Assembly: GCF_016805305.1 (NCBI RefSeq)
Contig: NZ_JAERQN010000012.1
Location: forward strand, 124,001-188,000
Source of the DNA: Falsiroseomonas ponticola
Lineage (GTDB): Bacteria > Pseudomonadota > Alphaproteobacteria > Acetobacterales > Acetobacteraceae
Direction of reading: 5' to 3'
Length of the DNA: 64,000 nucleotides
Positions 54,606 through 62,085 of this stretch are shown here, piece after piece (position 1 is the first letter of the stretch; every line of letters starts with the position of its first letter). Under the pieces are notes generated by a model. That model did not search any database. It was not told where the DNA came from and saw nothing but the letters and a program-made list of their open reading frames with translations. Made by a program: the position numbers and the translations under genes.

Positions 54606-55604
54606 ATGGAACGTCGCGCCTTGCTCGGCGGCATCGCCGCTGCCTCCGGCCTGCTGGCCGCACCGAATGTCGTCATCGCCCAGGCCCCGATCACGCTGAA
54701 CGGCGCCAGCCAGTTCAATGACGAGCACGTCTTCAACCGCTGCATGACGCGGTTCGAGGAGCTGGTGAAGCAGTATTACGGCCGGCCGATCAACTTCGTG
54801 ATGCACAAGAACAGCTCGCTGGGGCTGGAGAAGCAGTTCTTCGAATACATGTCGGCCGGCCGCGCGGTGGACTACGCCATCGTCAGCCCCGCCCACATGT
54901 CCACCTTCAGCCGCGCCGCCCCCTTCATCGACGCGCCCTTCCTGTTCCGCGACCTCGCCCATTGGAACACGGTGCTGGACCAGGACCTGTTCAAGCCGGT
55001 GGCGGATGAGGTGGCGCGCCGCGCCCGGGTGGAGCTGATCGGCTATGCCGGCGGCGGCATCCGCAACATCTTCTCCTCCCGCCCCGCCCGCAACATGGCG
55101 GAGCTGCGCGGGCTTCGCGTGCGCGTGCAGGGCGCGCCGATCTGGTCCCGCACCTTCCAGGCGATCGGCATGGCGCCGCAGGTCATCGCCTATAACGAGG
55201 TGTACAACGCCATCCAGAACAACGTCATCGAGGCCGGCGAGAACGAGGCCGCGGGCGTCGAGCAGATGCGGTTCTTCGAGGTGGGGCCGAACCTGCTGAT
55301 GACGCAGCACGCCATCACCATCCGGCCGCTCTGCTTCTCCTCCCAGACGCTGGCGCGCCTGCCGCGGGAGCTGCAGGAGGCGATCCGCCGCGCGGGCAAG
55401 GAGGCCGGCGTCTTCGGCCGCCAGACCGAGAGCAGCGAGGATGAGCAGAAGGTGGCGGCACTGGAAGCCGCGGGCCGGCTGCGGCGCATTCCCTTCACGG
55501 AGCGCGCGCAGATGAACGCCGCCGTGCTGCCCGTGATGGCGGCCTATGCGCGGGAGATCGATGCCGAGGGCATCCAGACCCGCATCAACGCCATCACCTC
55601 GTAA
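54606..55604 (+). CDS. dctP: TRAP transporter substrate-binding protein DctP
   Basis: 332-aa periplasmic receptor of the DctP family. Signal peptide MERRALLGGIAAASGLLAAPNVVIA; conserved body including MAELRGLRVRVQGAPIWSRTFQAIGMAPQVIAYNEVYNAIQNNVIEAGENE, with the Arg (RVRVQG) that usually binds the substrate carboxylate. Full dctQ and dctM follow, so this is a complete organic-acid importer, likely for the acid activated by the upstream CoA-transferase. An 89-bp gap upstream contains only a short G+C hairpin (GCCGGG at 54566 with CCCGGC at 54579). Confidence 0.93.
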   Translation: MERRALLGGIAAASGLLAAPNVVIAQAPITLNGASQFNDEHVFNRCMTRFEELVKQYYGRPINFVMHKNSSLGLEKQFFEYMSAGRAVDYAIVSPAHMSTFSRAAPFIDAPFLFRDLAHWNTVLDQDLFKPVADEVARRARVELIGYAGGGIRNIFSSRPARNMAELRGLRVRVQGAPIWSRTFQAIGMAPQVIAYNEVYNAIQNNVIEAGENEAAGVEQMRFFEVGPNLLMTQHAITIRPLCFSSQTLARLPRELQEAIRRAGKEAGVFGRQTESSEDEQKVAALEAAGRLRRIPFTERAQMNAAVLPVMAAYAREIDAEGIQTRINAITS

Positions 55605-55612
55605 GGCGATCC

Positions 55613-55636
55613 GCGGGGTGGCGCGTGCCACCCCGC
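55613..55636 (+). other. Perfect hairpin in the dctP-dctQ gap
   Basis: GCGGGGTGGC at 55613-55622 and GCCACCCCGC at 55627-55636 form an exact 10-bp stem with a GCGT loop, 8 bp after the dctP stop. No T-run follows; dctQ begins 32 bp later. Such stem-loops after binding-protein genes commonly protect the upstream mRNA and so raise the receptor-to-permease ratio. Confidence 0.7.
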
Positions 55637-55668
55637 TTCCTGTCCCGCCCCTGCAAGGAATACACCGC

Positions 55669-56187
55669 ATGGCGCCGCAATCCGGCGTTCGTGGCGCCCT
55701 TCGACGCTTCAACGAACTCTATGCCCGCTTCCTGGAATGGCTGCTGGTCTTCTCGGTCGCCAGCATCATCCCGCCCGTGGCGCTGCAGATCTTCGCGCGC
55801 TTCACGGAGCTGCTGCCGCGCTACATCTGGACGGAGGAGGCGAGCCGCTTCCTGCTGGTCTGGACCGTGATGGTCGGCGCCATGGTCGCGATCCGGGAGG
55901 GCACGCATTTCAACGTGGACCTCTTCCCGAACCTCAAGGGCCGTGGCCGCGCGGCGGCCGACCTGCTGGCGGGGTTCTTCGTCGTGGTCTTCGCGGTGAT
56001 CTTCGTCTGGTATGGCTGGGAATTCACCGACAGCGCCTGGTACCGCATCAGCGAATTGGCGGAACTTCCGCTCTGGACCATCTACATCGCCTGGCCCGTC
56101 GCGGGGCTGAGCTTCCTGATCTTCATGGCGGAGCGCGTCTGGGATGACCTGGCGGTGCTGACCGGTGCCGAGGAACCCCGCGCATGA
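55669..56187 (+). CDS. dctQ: TRAP transporter small permease DctQ
   Basis: 172-aa four-helix membrane protein. Helices are near residues 23-45, 58-77, 94-115 and 133-152; RYIWTEEASRFLLVWTVMVGAMVAIREGTHFNVDLFP is the hallmark DctQ segment. The start MAPQSG at 55669 has AAGGA nine bases upstream. It pairs with DctM, whose start overlaps its stop by 4 bp. Confidence 0.91.
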   Translation: MAPQSGVRGALRRFNELYARFLEWLLVFSVASIIPPVALQIFARFTELLPRYIWTEEASRFLLVWTVMVGAMVAIREGTHFNVDLFPNLKGRGRAAADLLAGFFVVVFAVIFVWYGWEFTDSAWYRISELAELPLWTIYIAWPVAGLSFLIFMAERVWDDLAVLTGAEEPRA

Positions 56188-57503
56188 TGGCCTCCACCCT
56201 CACGGCCGGGCAGGCCGCGGCGTTCCTGTTCGGCGGCTTCTTCGGGCTGCTCTTCCTGCGCGTGCCGGTTGCCATCGCGCTCGGCCTGGCCTGCCTGCCG
56301 CCGCTGCTGCTGGAAGACCGCCTCTGGCCCATGATCCTGGTGCAGGAGACCTTCAACGGCTTCAACAGCTTCATCCTGATCGCGGTGCCCTTCTTCCTGC
56401 TGGCCGCGAACCTGATGAACATCGGCGGCATCACGGACCGGCTGGTCCGCTTCTCCCGCGCCATCGTCGGCCACATGCCGGGCAGCCTCGCGCAGATCAA
56501 CGTCGTGCTCTCGATCTTCTTCGCGGGCATCTCCGGCAGCTCGACCGCGGATGCGGCCAGCCAGTCCAAGATCTTCATCGATGCGCAGCGGAAGGAGGGG
56601 TATGATGACAGCTTCTCCGTCGCCATCACCGCCGTCTCCGCGGTGCTCGCCGTCATCATCCCGCCCTCCATCCTGATGATCGTCTGGGGCGGCGTGCTGA
56701 CGGTCTCGATCGGCGGGCTGTTCCTGGCGGGCGTGCTGCCGGGGCTGCTGATCGGCGTGGCGCAGATGGCCACCGTGCATGTCTATGCGAAGATCCGGAA
56801 TTACCCGACCTATACGCGGGCGACGTTCAGGGAATTCATCGCCTCCTTCATCGTTTCCGTGCCCGCGCTGATGACGCCCTTCATCATCATCGGCGGCAAG
56901 ATCTTCGGCTGGTTCACGGCGACGGAAGCGGCCTGCATCGCCGTGCTCTATGCCGGCGCGCTGTCCATCTTCGTCTACCGGGAGATGGACCTGAAGGGGC
57001 TGAAGACCGCCTTCATGGATACGGGCAAGCTGTCCGGCATCACGCTGTTCTGCGTCGGCACCGCCTCCGCCTTCGGCTGGCTGCTGGCCTACTACAAGAT
57101 CCCCGAGGCGATGCTGTCGGGCGTCATCGCCTGGGACATGGGGCCGGCGCTGACGGGCTTCTTCATCGCGGGCGTCTTCCTGATCGTCGGCTGCTTCCTG
57201 GATGCCATCCCGGCCATCATCATTGTCGGCACCATCCTGCAGCCCATGGCGGAACATGCGGGGCTGCATCCCATCCACTTCGCGATGATCTCCATCGTGT
57301 CGCTGGCCTTCGGGCTTGTGACGCCGCCCTATGGGCTCTGCCTGATGATCGCCTGTTCGGTGGCGGGCATCCGCATCACGGATGCGCTGAAGGACACGCT
57401 GATCATGCTGGTGCCGATGCTGGCGGTGCTGGCGACGCTGATCCTGTGGCCGGACATGGCGCTGCTGCTGCCGCGGCTGATCGAGCCGGATTTTCTCAAA
57501 TAG
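56184..57503 (+). CDS. dctM: TRAP transporter large permease DctM
   Basis: 439-aa membrane protein with about twelve hydrophobic segments. FFAGISGSSTADAASQSKIFIDAQRKEGYDDSFSVAITA contains the Na+/substrate-site GSSTAD motif of DctM/SiaM; VTPPYGLCLMIACSVAGI is the second conserved site. The ATG overlaps the DctQ stop (ATGA); an adjacent ATG at 56187 is equivalent. It uses a Na+ gradient to import the ligand bound by DctP. Confidence 0.94.
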   Translation: MMASTLTAGQAAAFLFGGFFGLLFLRVPVAIALGLACLPPLLLEDRLWPMILVQETFNGFNSFILIAVPFFLLAANLMNIGGITDRLVRFSRAIVGHMPGSLAQINVVLSIFFAGISGSSTADAASQSKIFIDAQRKEGYDDSFSVAITAVSAVLAVIIPPSILMIVWGGVLTVSIGGLFLAGVLPGLLIGVAQMATVHVYAKIRNYPTYTRATFREFIASFIVSVPALMTPFIIIGGKIFGWFTATEAACIAVLYAGALSIFVYREMDLKGLKTAFMDTGKLSGITLFCVGTASAFGWLLAYYKIPEAMLSGVIAWDMGPALTGFFIAGVFLIVGCFLDAIPAIIIVGTILQPMAEHAGLHPIHFAMISIVSLAFGLVTPPYGLCLMIACSVAGIRITDALKDTLIMLVPMLAVLATLILWPDMALLLPRLIEPDFLK

Positions 57504-57526
57504 GGTTGCCAGGGGTGGGGGCGCCT

Positions 57527-57567
57527 CCCTCACCCAACCCTCACCACCGTGCGGGGGAGAGGGCTTT
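57527..57567 (+). terminator. C-tract/G-tract hairpin followed by CTTTT after dctM
   Basis: CCCTCACCACC at 57538-57548 pairs (9 of 11) with GGGGGAGAGGG at 57553-57563 around a GTGC loop, followed by CTTTT; CCCTCACCCAA precedes the stem. The same repeat family occurs at 39619. Here the trailing T-run makes a rho-independent terminator for the TRAP operon plausible. Confidence 0.55.
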
Positions 57568-57599
57568 TCGAGGGGCGGGGGAAGCGCCACCTTGGGCGG

Positions 57600-59360
57600 G
57601 TGACGAACCCCTCCCCCGCCCGCGCACCGATCACCTCGCTGCGCCTGCTGCTGCCGCAGCTTCGCCCCTACCTGCCACGGGCCATCGGCGCCGTCGTCGC
57701 GCTGCTGCTGGCGGCGGCCATGACGCTGGCCATCGGCCAGGGGCTGAAGGGGCTGATCGACAACGGCTTCAGCGAAGGCGCGGAGGGGCTGGACAGCGCG
57801 GCGCTGGCCATGGGGGGCATCGTCGCCGTCCTCTCGGTCGCGACCTCCGCCCGCTACTACCTGGTGTCCTGGCTGGGGGAGCGGGTGGCGGCGGATCTCC
57901 GCCGGCGGGTCTTCGACCATGTGCTGTCCCTCTCGCCGGCCTTCTTCGAGACGGCGCGGACGGGCGACATCCTGTCGCGCATGACGGCCGACGTGGCGCT
58001 GCTTCAAAGCCTGATCGGCTCCGCCATCTCCATGGGGCTGCGCAACGCCATCACGGGTGCGGGGGCGCTGGTGATGCTGGTGGCGACCAGCGCCAAGCTG
58101 GCCGGCATCATGCTGGTGGTGCTGCCGCTGGTGGTGGTGCCGCTGGTGCTGTTCGGGCGGCGGGAACGGCGGCTGTCCAAGACCGCGCAGGAACGCGTGG
58201 CGGACCTGGCCGCGACGGCGGAGGAAGCGCTGAACGGGCTGCGCATCGTGCAGGCCTTCACGCATGAACCGCAGGACCGCAGGCGCTTCGCGGCGGAGGT
58301 GGAGCGTTCCGTCGCCGCGGCGCTGCGGCGCATCGCATCCCGCACCGCGTTGATCCTGGCCGTCATCCTCTTCGGCTTCGGCGCCATCACCTTCAGCCTC
58401 TGGGTCGGCGGGCGGGATGTGGTGGAGGGGCGGATGACGGGCGGCGACCTCTCCGCCTTCGTCTTCTACGCCATGCTGCTGGCTTCCTCGAGCGCCACGA
58501 TGAGCGAGCTGTGGGGCGAGATCCAGCGCGCGGCGGCGGCGGCGGACCGGCTGCTGGAGATCCTGGCGGCGAAGCCCGCCATCGCCGCGCCGGCCAGCCC
58601 GGTGGCGCTGCCCGTGCCGGCGGCCGGGCGCCTGGCCTTCGAGGCGGTGGGCTTCCGCTACCCGACGCGGCCGGACGCGCCGGCGCTGGACGGCTTCTCC
58701 CTGGTGGTCGAGCCCGGGGAGACGGTGGCGCTGGTCGGACCCTCCGGCGCCGGCAAGACCACCGTCTTCCAGCTGCTGCTGCGCTTCTACGACCCGCAAT
58801 CGGGCCGCGTGCTGGTGGATGGCGTCGATGTCAGCCAGGCGGATCCGGCGGCGCTGCGCGCGCGGATCGGCATCGTGCCGCAGGATGCCGCGATCTTCTC
58901 CGCCAGCGTGGCGGAGAATATCCGCTACGGGCGCCCCGATGCATCCGATGCCGAGGTGCGGGCGGCGGCGGAGGCGGCGGCGGCGGACCGGTTCATCGCG
59001 AAGCTGCCGCAGGGCTACGACACGCATCTGGGCGCGCGGGGCGTCACGCTCTCCGGCGGGCAGCGGCAGCGGATCGCGATCGCGCGCGCCATCCTGCGCG
59101 ATGCGCCGATCCTGCTGCTGGACGAGGCGACGAGCGCGCTGGATGCGGAAAGCGAGCAGGCGGTGCAGCAGGCGCTGGAGGCGCTGTCGCGGGGCCGCAC
59201 CACGCTGGTGGTGGCCCACCGCCTGGCCACCGTGCGCAATGCCGACCGGATCGTGGTGATGGAGGCCGGGCGGATCGTCGCCATCGGCCGGCATGAGGCG
59301 CTGGTGCGGGAGGGCGGGCTCTATGCCCGGCTCGCGGCGCTGCAGTTCGGGGAGAACTGA
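57600..59360 (+). CDS. MsbA-like ABC exporter (fused permease-ATPase)
   Basis: 586-aa half-transporter. The six-helix ABC-exporter domain (about 15-320) includes RYYLVSWLGERVAADLRRRVFDHVLSLSPAFFE; the ATPase domain has Walker A GPSGAGKTT near 380, signature LSGGQRQR near 484, Walker B ILLLDEATSALD near 505 and the H-loop VVAHRLATVRNAD. The GTG at 57600 is chosen because the longer frame to 57549 lies in repeat DNA. It functions as a homodimer exporting a lipid or hydrophobic compound. Confidence 0.9.
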   Translation: MTNPSPARAPITSLRLLLPQLRPYLPRAIGAVVALLLAAAMTLAIGQGLKGLIDNGFSEGAEGLDSAALAMGGIVAVLSVATSARYYLVSWLGERVAADLRRRVFDHVLSLSPAFFETARTGDILSRMTADVALLQSLIGSAISMGLRNAITGAGALVMLVATSAKLAGIMLVVLPLVVVPLVLFGRRERRLSKTAQERVADLAATAEEALNGLRIVQAFTHEPQDRRRFAAEVERSVAAALRRIASRTALILAVILFGFGAITFSLWVGGRDVVEGRMTGGDLSAFVFYAMLLASSSATMSELWGEIQRAAAAADRLLEILAAKPAIAAPASPVALPVPAAGRLAFEAVGFRYPTRPDAPALDGFSLVVEPGETVALVGPSGAGKTTVFQLLLRFYDPQSGRVLVDGVDVSQADPAALRARIGIVPQDAAIFSASVAENIRYGRPDASDAEVRAAAEAAAADRFIAKLPQGYDTHLGARGVTLSGGQRQRIAIARAILRDAPILLLDEATSALDAESEQAVQQALEALSRGRTTLVVAHRLATVRNADRIVVMEAGRIVAIGRHEALVREGGLYARLAALQFGEN

Positions 59361-59370
59361 GGCGGGGCCG

Positions 59371-59398
59371 CCTGCCCCGCTCCCCCCCCGGGGGCAGG
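59371..59398. terminator. Hairpin between convergent exporter and cysK genes
   Basis: CCTGCCCC at 59371-59378 pairs with GGGGCAGG at 59391-59398 within the 40-bp convergent gap; the loop itself can fold as a C-run/G-run. Position suggests a bidirectional terminator, although T-runs are missing. Confidence 0.45.
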
Positions 59399-59400
59399 GG

Positions 59401-60396
59401 TCAGATGCCCTCGAACAGCCTCGTGCTGAGGTAGCGTTCGGCGAAGCTCGCGGCGATGCCGACGACCAGGCGGCCCTTCATGGCGGGGTTGCGCGCCACT
59501 TCCAGCGCCGCATGCAGCACGGCGCCGGAGGAGATGCCGATGGGCAGCCCCTCCTCCCGCGCGCAGGCGCGGGCGGCGGCCAGGGCCTCGCGCTCCGACA
59601 CCCGCATGACGGCATCCAGCTTCTCCAACTCCAGCACGGAGGGGCGGAAGCCGGCGCCGATGCCCTGGATGTCGTGCGGCCCGGCTTCCTCGCCGGACAG
59701 CACCGCCGATTCGGCGGGTTCCACGCCGATGATGCGCAGTGTCGCGCGGCGCGGCTTCAGGGCCCGGGCGATGCCGGTGAGGGTGCCGCCGGTGCCGACG
59801 CCGCCGATGATGGCATCGACATCGCCGGCGGTGTCGGCCCAGATCTCCTCGGCCGTCGTCGCCTCATGCACCGCGGGGTTGGCGGGGTTGTCGAACTGCT
59901 TCGGCATCCAGGCGCCGGGGGTGGCGGCGATGATCTGTTCCGCGCGCTGGATGGCACCCGCCATGCCGCGGCGGGCGGGGGTGAGTTCCAGCTCCGCCCC
60001 CATCAGCTTCATCATCTTGCGCCGTTCGATGCTGGCGCCGTCCGGCATCACGACGATCAGGCGATAGCCCTTGGCGGCGGCCACGAAGGCCAGCGCGATG
60101 CCGGTATTGCCGGAGGTGGGCTCCACCAGCGTGGAGCGGCCGGGGGCGATCAGGCCCTCGCGCTCCGCGGCCTCCACCATCGCCAGGCCGATGCGGTCCT
60201 TCACCGAGCCGAGCGGGTTGAAGAATTCGAGCTTGAGGGCGAGGCGGGCGGCCAGGCCTTCCTTCGCCTCCAGCCGCGGCAGCCGGACGATCGGCGTATT
60301 GCCGACGATGTCGAGCACGCTGCCATGCACGCGCCCCGCGGGCGGGGCGGCGGCGCGGGCGGCGGGGGGGGTCTTCCGGCTGGAACGGTCGGGCAT
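59401..60396 (-). CDS. cysK: Cysteine synthase A (O-acetylserine sulfhydrylase)
   Basis: 331-aa PLP enzyme making L-cysteine from O-acetylserine and sulfide. The Schiff-base Lys66 is in NPLGSVKDRIG, the substrate loop is PTSGNTG (93-99), and the phosphate-binding loop GGVGTGGT (198-205). A Pro/Ala-rich N-terminal extension of about 20 residues makes it slightly longer than usual; the start at 60396 is the first plausible ATG in the gene. It is divergent from an Rrf2-type regulator, a common pairing for cysteine-metabolism control. Confidence 0.93.
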   Translation of the reverse strand: MPDRSSRKTPPAARAAAPPAGRVHGSVLDIVGNTPIVRLPRLEAKEGLAARLALKLEFFNPLGSVKDRIGLAMVEAAEREGLIAPGRSTLVEPTSGNTGIALAFVAAAKGYRLIVVMPDGASIERRKMMKLMGAELELTPARRGMAGAIQRAEQIIAATPGAWMPKQFDNPANPAVHEATTAEEIWADTAGDVDAIIGGVGTGGTLTGIARALKPRRATLRIIGVEPAESAVLSGEEAGPHDIQGIGAGFRPSVLELEKLDAVMRVSEREALAAARACAREEGLPIGISSGAVLHAALEVARNPAMKGRLVVGIAASFAERYLSTRLFEGI

Positions 60397-60534
60397 GCAG
60401 GGGAGCCTTCGGCTGCGCGCGGCGTTTCTGCGGGTGTTCTGGCCCGGCGCCGGGCGCCTGTCCATGCCGGGGCTGGCAAATCACGTCGATACGATGTAAA
60501 TAACCTCGTCTCCAACGCGCGGGAATCGAGAAAA

Positions 60535-60987
60535 ATGCTGCTCCGCCAGGACCGTGTCATGACCGCCATCGCCGTGATGCTGGATGTGGGCTTCCACGCC
60601 GGGCGCGGGGGGGAAGTGACGGGCGGTGCCGAGGTGGCGGAGCGGATGGGCGCGGCGCGGCGGGGGATCGAGCCGGTGTTCCAGGCGCTGTCGCGCACCG
60701 GGCTGCTGGACAGCGTGCGCGGGCCGCGCGGGGGCTACCGGCTGGGGCGGCGGCCGCGGGACATCAAGCTGATCGAGATCGTCAGCGCCGTGACGGAGGA
60801 GCCGGAGGCGATGCCCGGCGACCTCTCCGGCAAGCTGCAGGTGGCGGTGGTGGCGCCGCTGTGGCGGGAGCTGGAGGACGGGCTGCGGGAACGCCTGGCG
60901 GCACAGACGCTGGATGACCTGCTGAAGCGCGCCCAGGCCGCCGGGCTCAAGCGGCCGACGACGGAGCCGCTGAACTTCGCGATCTGA
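60535..60987 (+). CDS. Rrf2-family transcriptional regulator (no cysteines)
   Basis: 150-aa Rrf2-type winged-helix protein. TAIAVMLDVGFHAGRGGEVTGGAEVAERMGAARRGIEPVFQALSRTGLLDSVRGPRGGYRLGR is the typical DNA-binding half, including the RGPRGGYRLG wing. It contains no Cys at all, so it cannot hold an IscR/NsrR-type Fe-S cluster; CymR-like control of cysteine synthesis fits the divergent cysK. The start at 60535 is inferred; the open frame upstream is antisense to cysK. The 138-bp divergent gap has an A+T-richer stretch at 60478-60505 that may hold promoters. Confidence 0.85.
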   Translation: MLLRQDRVMTAIAVMLDVGFHAGRGGEVTGGAEVAERMGAARRGIEPVFQALSRTGLLDSVRGPRGGYRLGRRPRDIKLIEIVSAVTEEPEAMPGDLSGKLQVAVVAPLWRELEDGLRERLAAQTLDDLLKRAQAAGLKRPTTEPLNFAI

Positions 60988-60997
60988 CGCGCCCCGG

Positions 60998-61023
60998 GGC
61001 GGGCGGATGGGCCGCCCGCCTTT
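60998..61023 (+). terminator. Rho-independent-like terminator after the rrf2 gene
   Basis: GGCGGGCGG at 60998-61006 and CCGCCCGCC at 61012-61020 form a perfect 9-bp stem with a 5-nt loop, followed directly by TTTAA, 10 bp after the regulator stop. It separates the regulator from the next transcription unit. Confidence 0.7.
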
Positions 61024-61082
61024 AAGCGAACAGTAGGACGGTATCGGCATCCTCCGGCCGCTAACCCGGAGAAGAACGTACC

Positions 61083-62063
61083 ATGATGCTGTCCCGTCGC
61101 CTGGCGCTCGGCGCCGCCGTCGCCACGCTGGCCGCGCCCCATGCCGCGCGGGCGCAGAGCCGGCGCTTCAAGGTGGGCCACAACAACTCCACCGATTCCG
61201 TGCTGCATGCCGCGGCCACCGGCTTCGATGCCGCGCTGCAGGCCGCGAGCGGCGGGCGCTACGGGCTGGAGATCGTCCCCAATTCGGCGCTGGGCAGCGA
61301 GGCGGAGATGCTGAAGGCGGTGTCGGAGGGCACGCTGGACGCGACCATCGCGCCGGTCGGCACCACCGCGGCGCTGGCGCGGGAGGTGGGGCTGCTGGAG
61401 ACGCCCTACCTGTTCCGGGACGCGGCGCAGGCGCGCGGCGCGCTGGACGGGGCGCTCGGCCAGCATTGCGCGGCGCTGCTGCGCGACAAGGGGCTGAGCG
61501 TCGGCGCCTGGTGCGAGGTGGGCTTCCGGCACATCACCGCCAACCGGCCGGTGCGTGATCCGGCGGCGTTGCGGGGCCTCAAGATCCGCGTGCCGATCTC
61601 GGAAGCCATCATGGAGAGCTTCCGCGCCATGGGCGCGGCGGCGGATGCCCTGCCCTTCCCGCAGCTGCCGGAGGCGCTGCGCACCGGGCGGTTCGAGGCG
61701 CAGGAGAACCCGGTCAACATCATCGTCGCGGCGCAGCTGCACCGCTTCCAGTCGCACCTGTCGCTGACCGGGCATGTGTACACGCCGGCCGCCCTCGCCA
61801 TGTCCACCGAGGTGCTGGAGGAGTTGCCGCAGGCCGACCGGGCGATGGTGCTGGCCGCCATGCCGGCGGGGGCGGCGGCGTCCCGGCAGCTGGCGGACCG
61901 GATGGAGAGCGCGGGGCTCGACCAGCTGCGGGCGGCGGGCATGACGGTGGTGACGGATGTGGATGGCGCGGCGATGCGGGCGGCGACGGCGCCGGCGCGG
62001 GAGCGTCTTTCGGCCGTCTTCGGCGCGGAATCGGTGCGGCGGATGACCGGGCTGGTATCCTGA
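61083..62063 (+). CDS. Orphan TRAP-type (DctP) substrate-binding protein
   Basis: 326-aa DctP-family periplasmic protein. Signal peptide [86 protein letters not shown]-type core (starting near residue 155) with the conserved Arg in KIRVP. No dctQ or dctM follows; instead a chemoreceptor gene begins 22 bp downstream, suggesting the protein presents ligand to that receptor or uses a distant transporter. The second ATG three bases in is an alternative start. Confidence 0.9.
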   Translation: MMLSRRLALGAAVATLAAPHAARAQSRRFKVGHNNSTDSVLHAAATGFDAALQAASGGRYGLEIVPNSALGSEAEMLKAVSEGTLDATIAPVGTTAALAREVGLLETPYLFRDAAQARGALDGALGQHCAALLRDKGLSVGAWCEVGFRHITANRPVRDPAALRGLKIRVPISEAIMESFRAMGAAADALPFPQLPEALRTGRFEAQENPVNIIVAAQLHRFQSHLSLTGHVYTPAALAMSTEVLEELPQADRAMVLAAMPAGAAASRQLADRMESAGLDQLRAAGMTVVTDVDGAAMRAATAPARERLSAVFGAESVRRMTGLVS

Positions 62064-62085
62064 CGGCGGACGGCGGAGCAGGGCC

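Noticed and set aside
56082-59294. A 1070-codon open frame on the minus strand
   Set aside because: It runs antisense through dctM and the MsbA-like exporter and is dominated by His/Arg/Asp/Gln repeats typical of high-G+C shadow frames.
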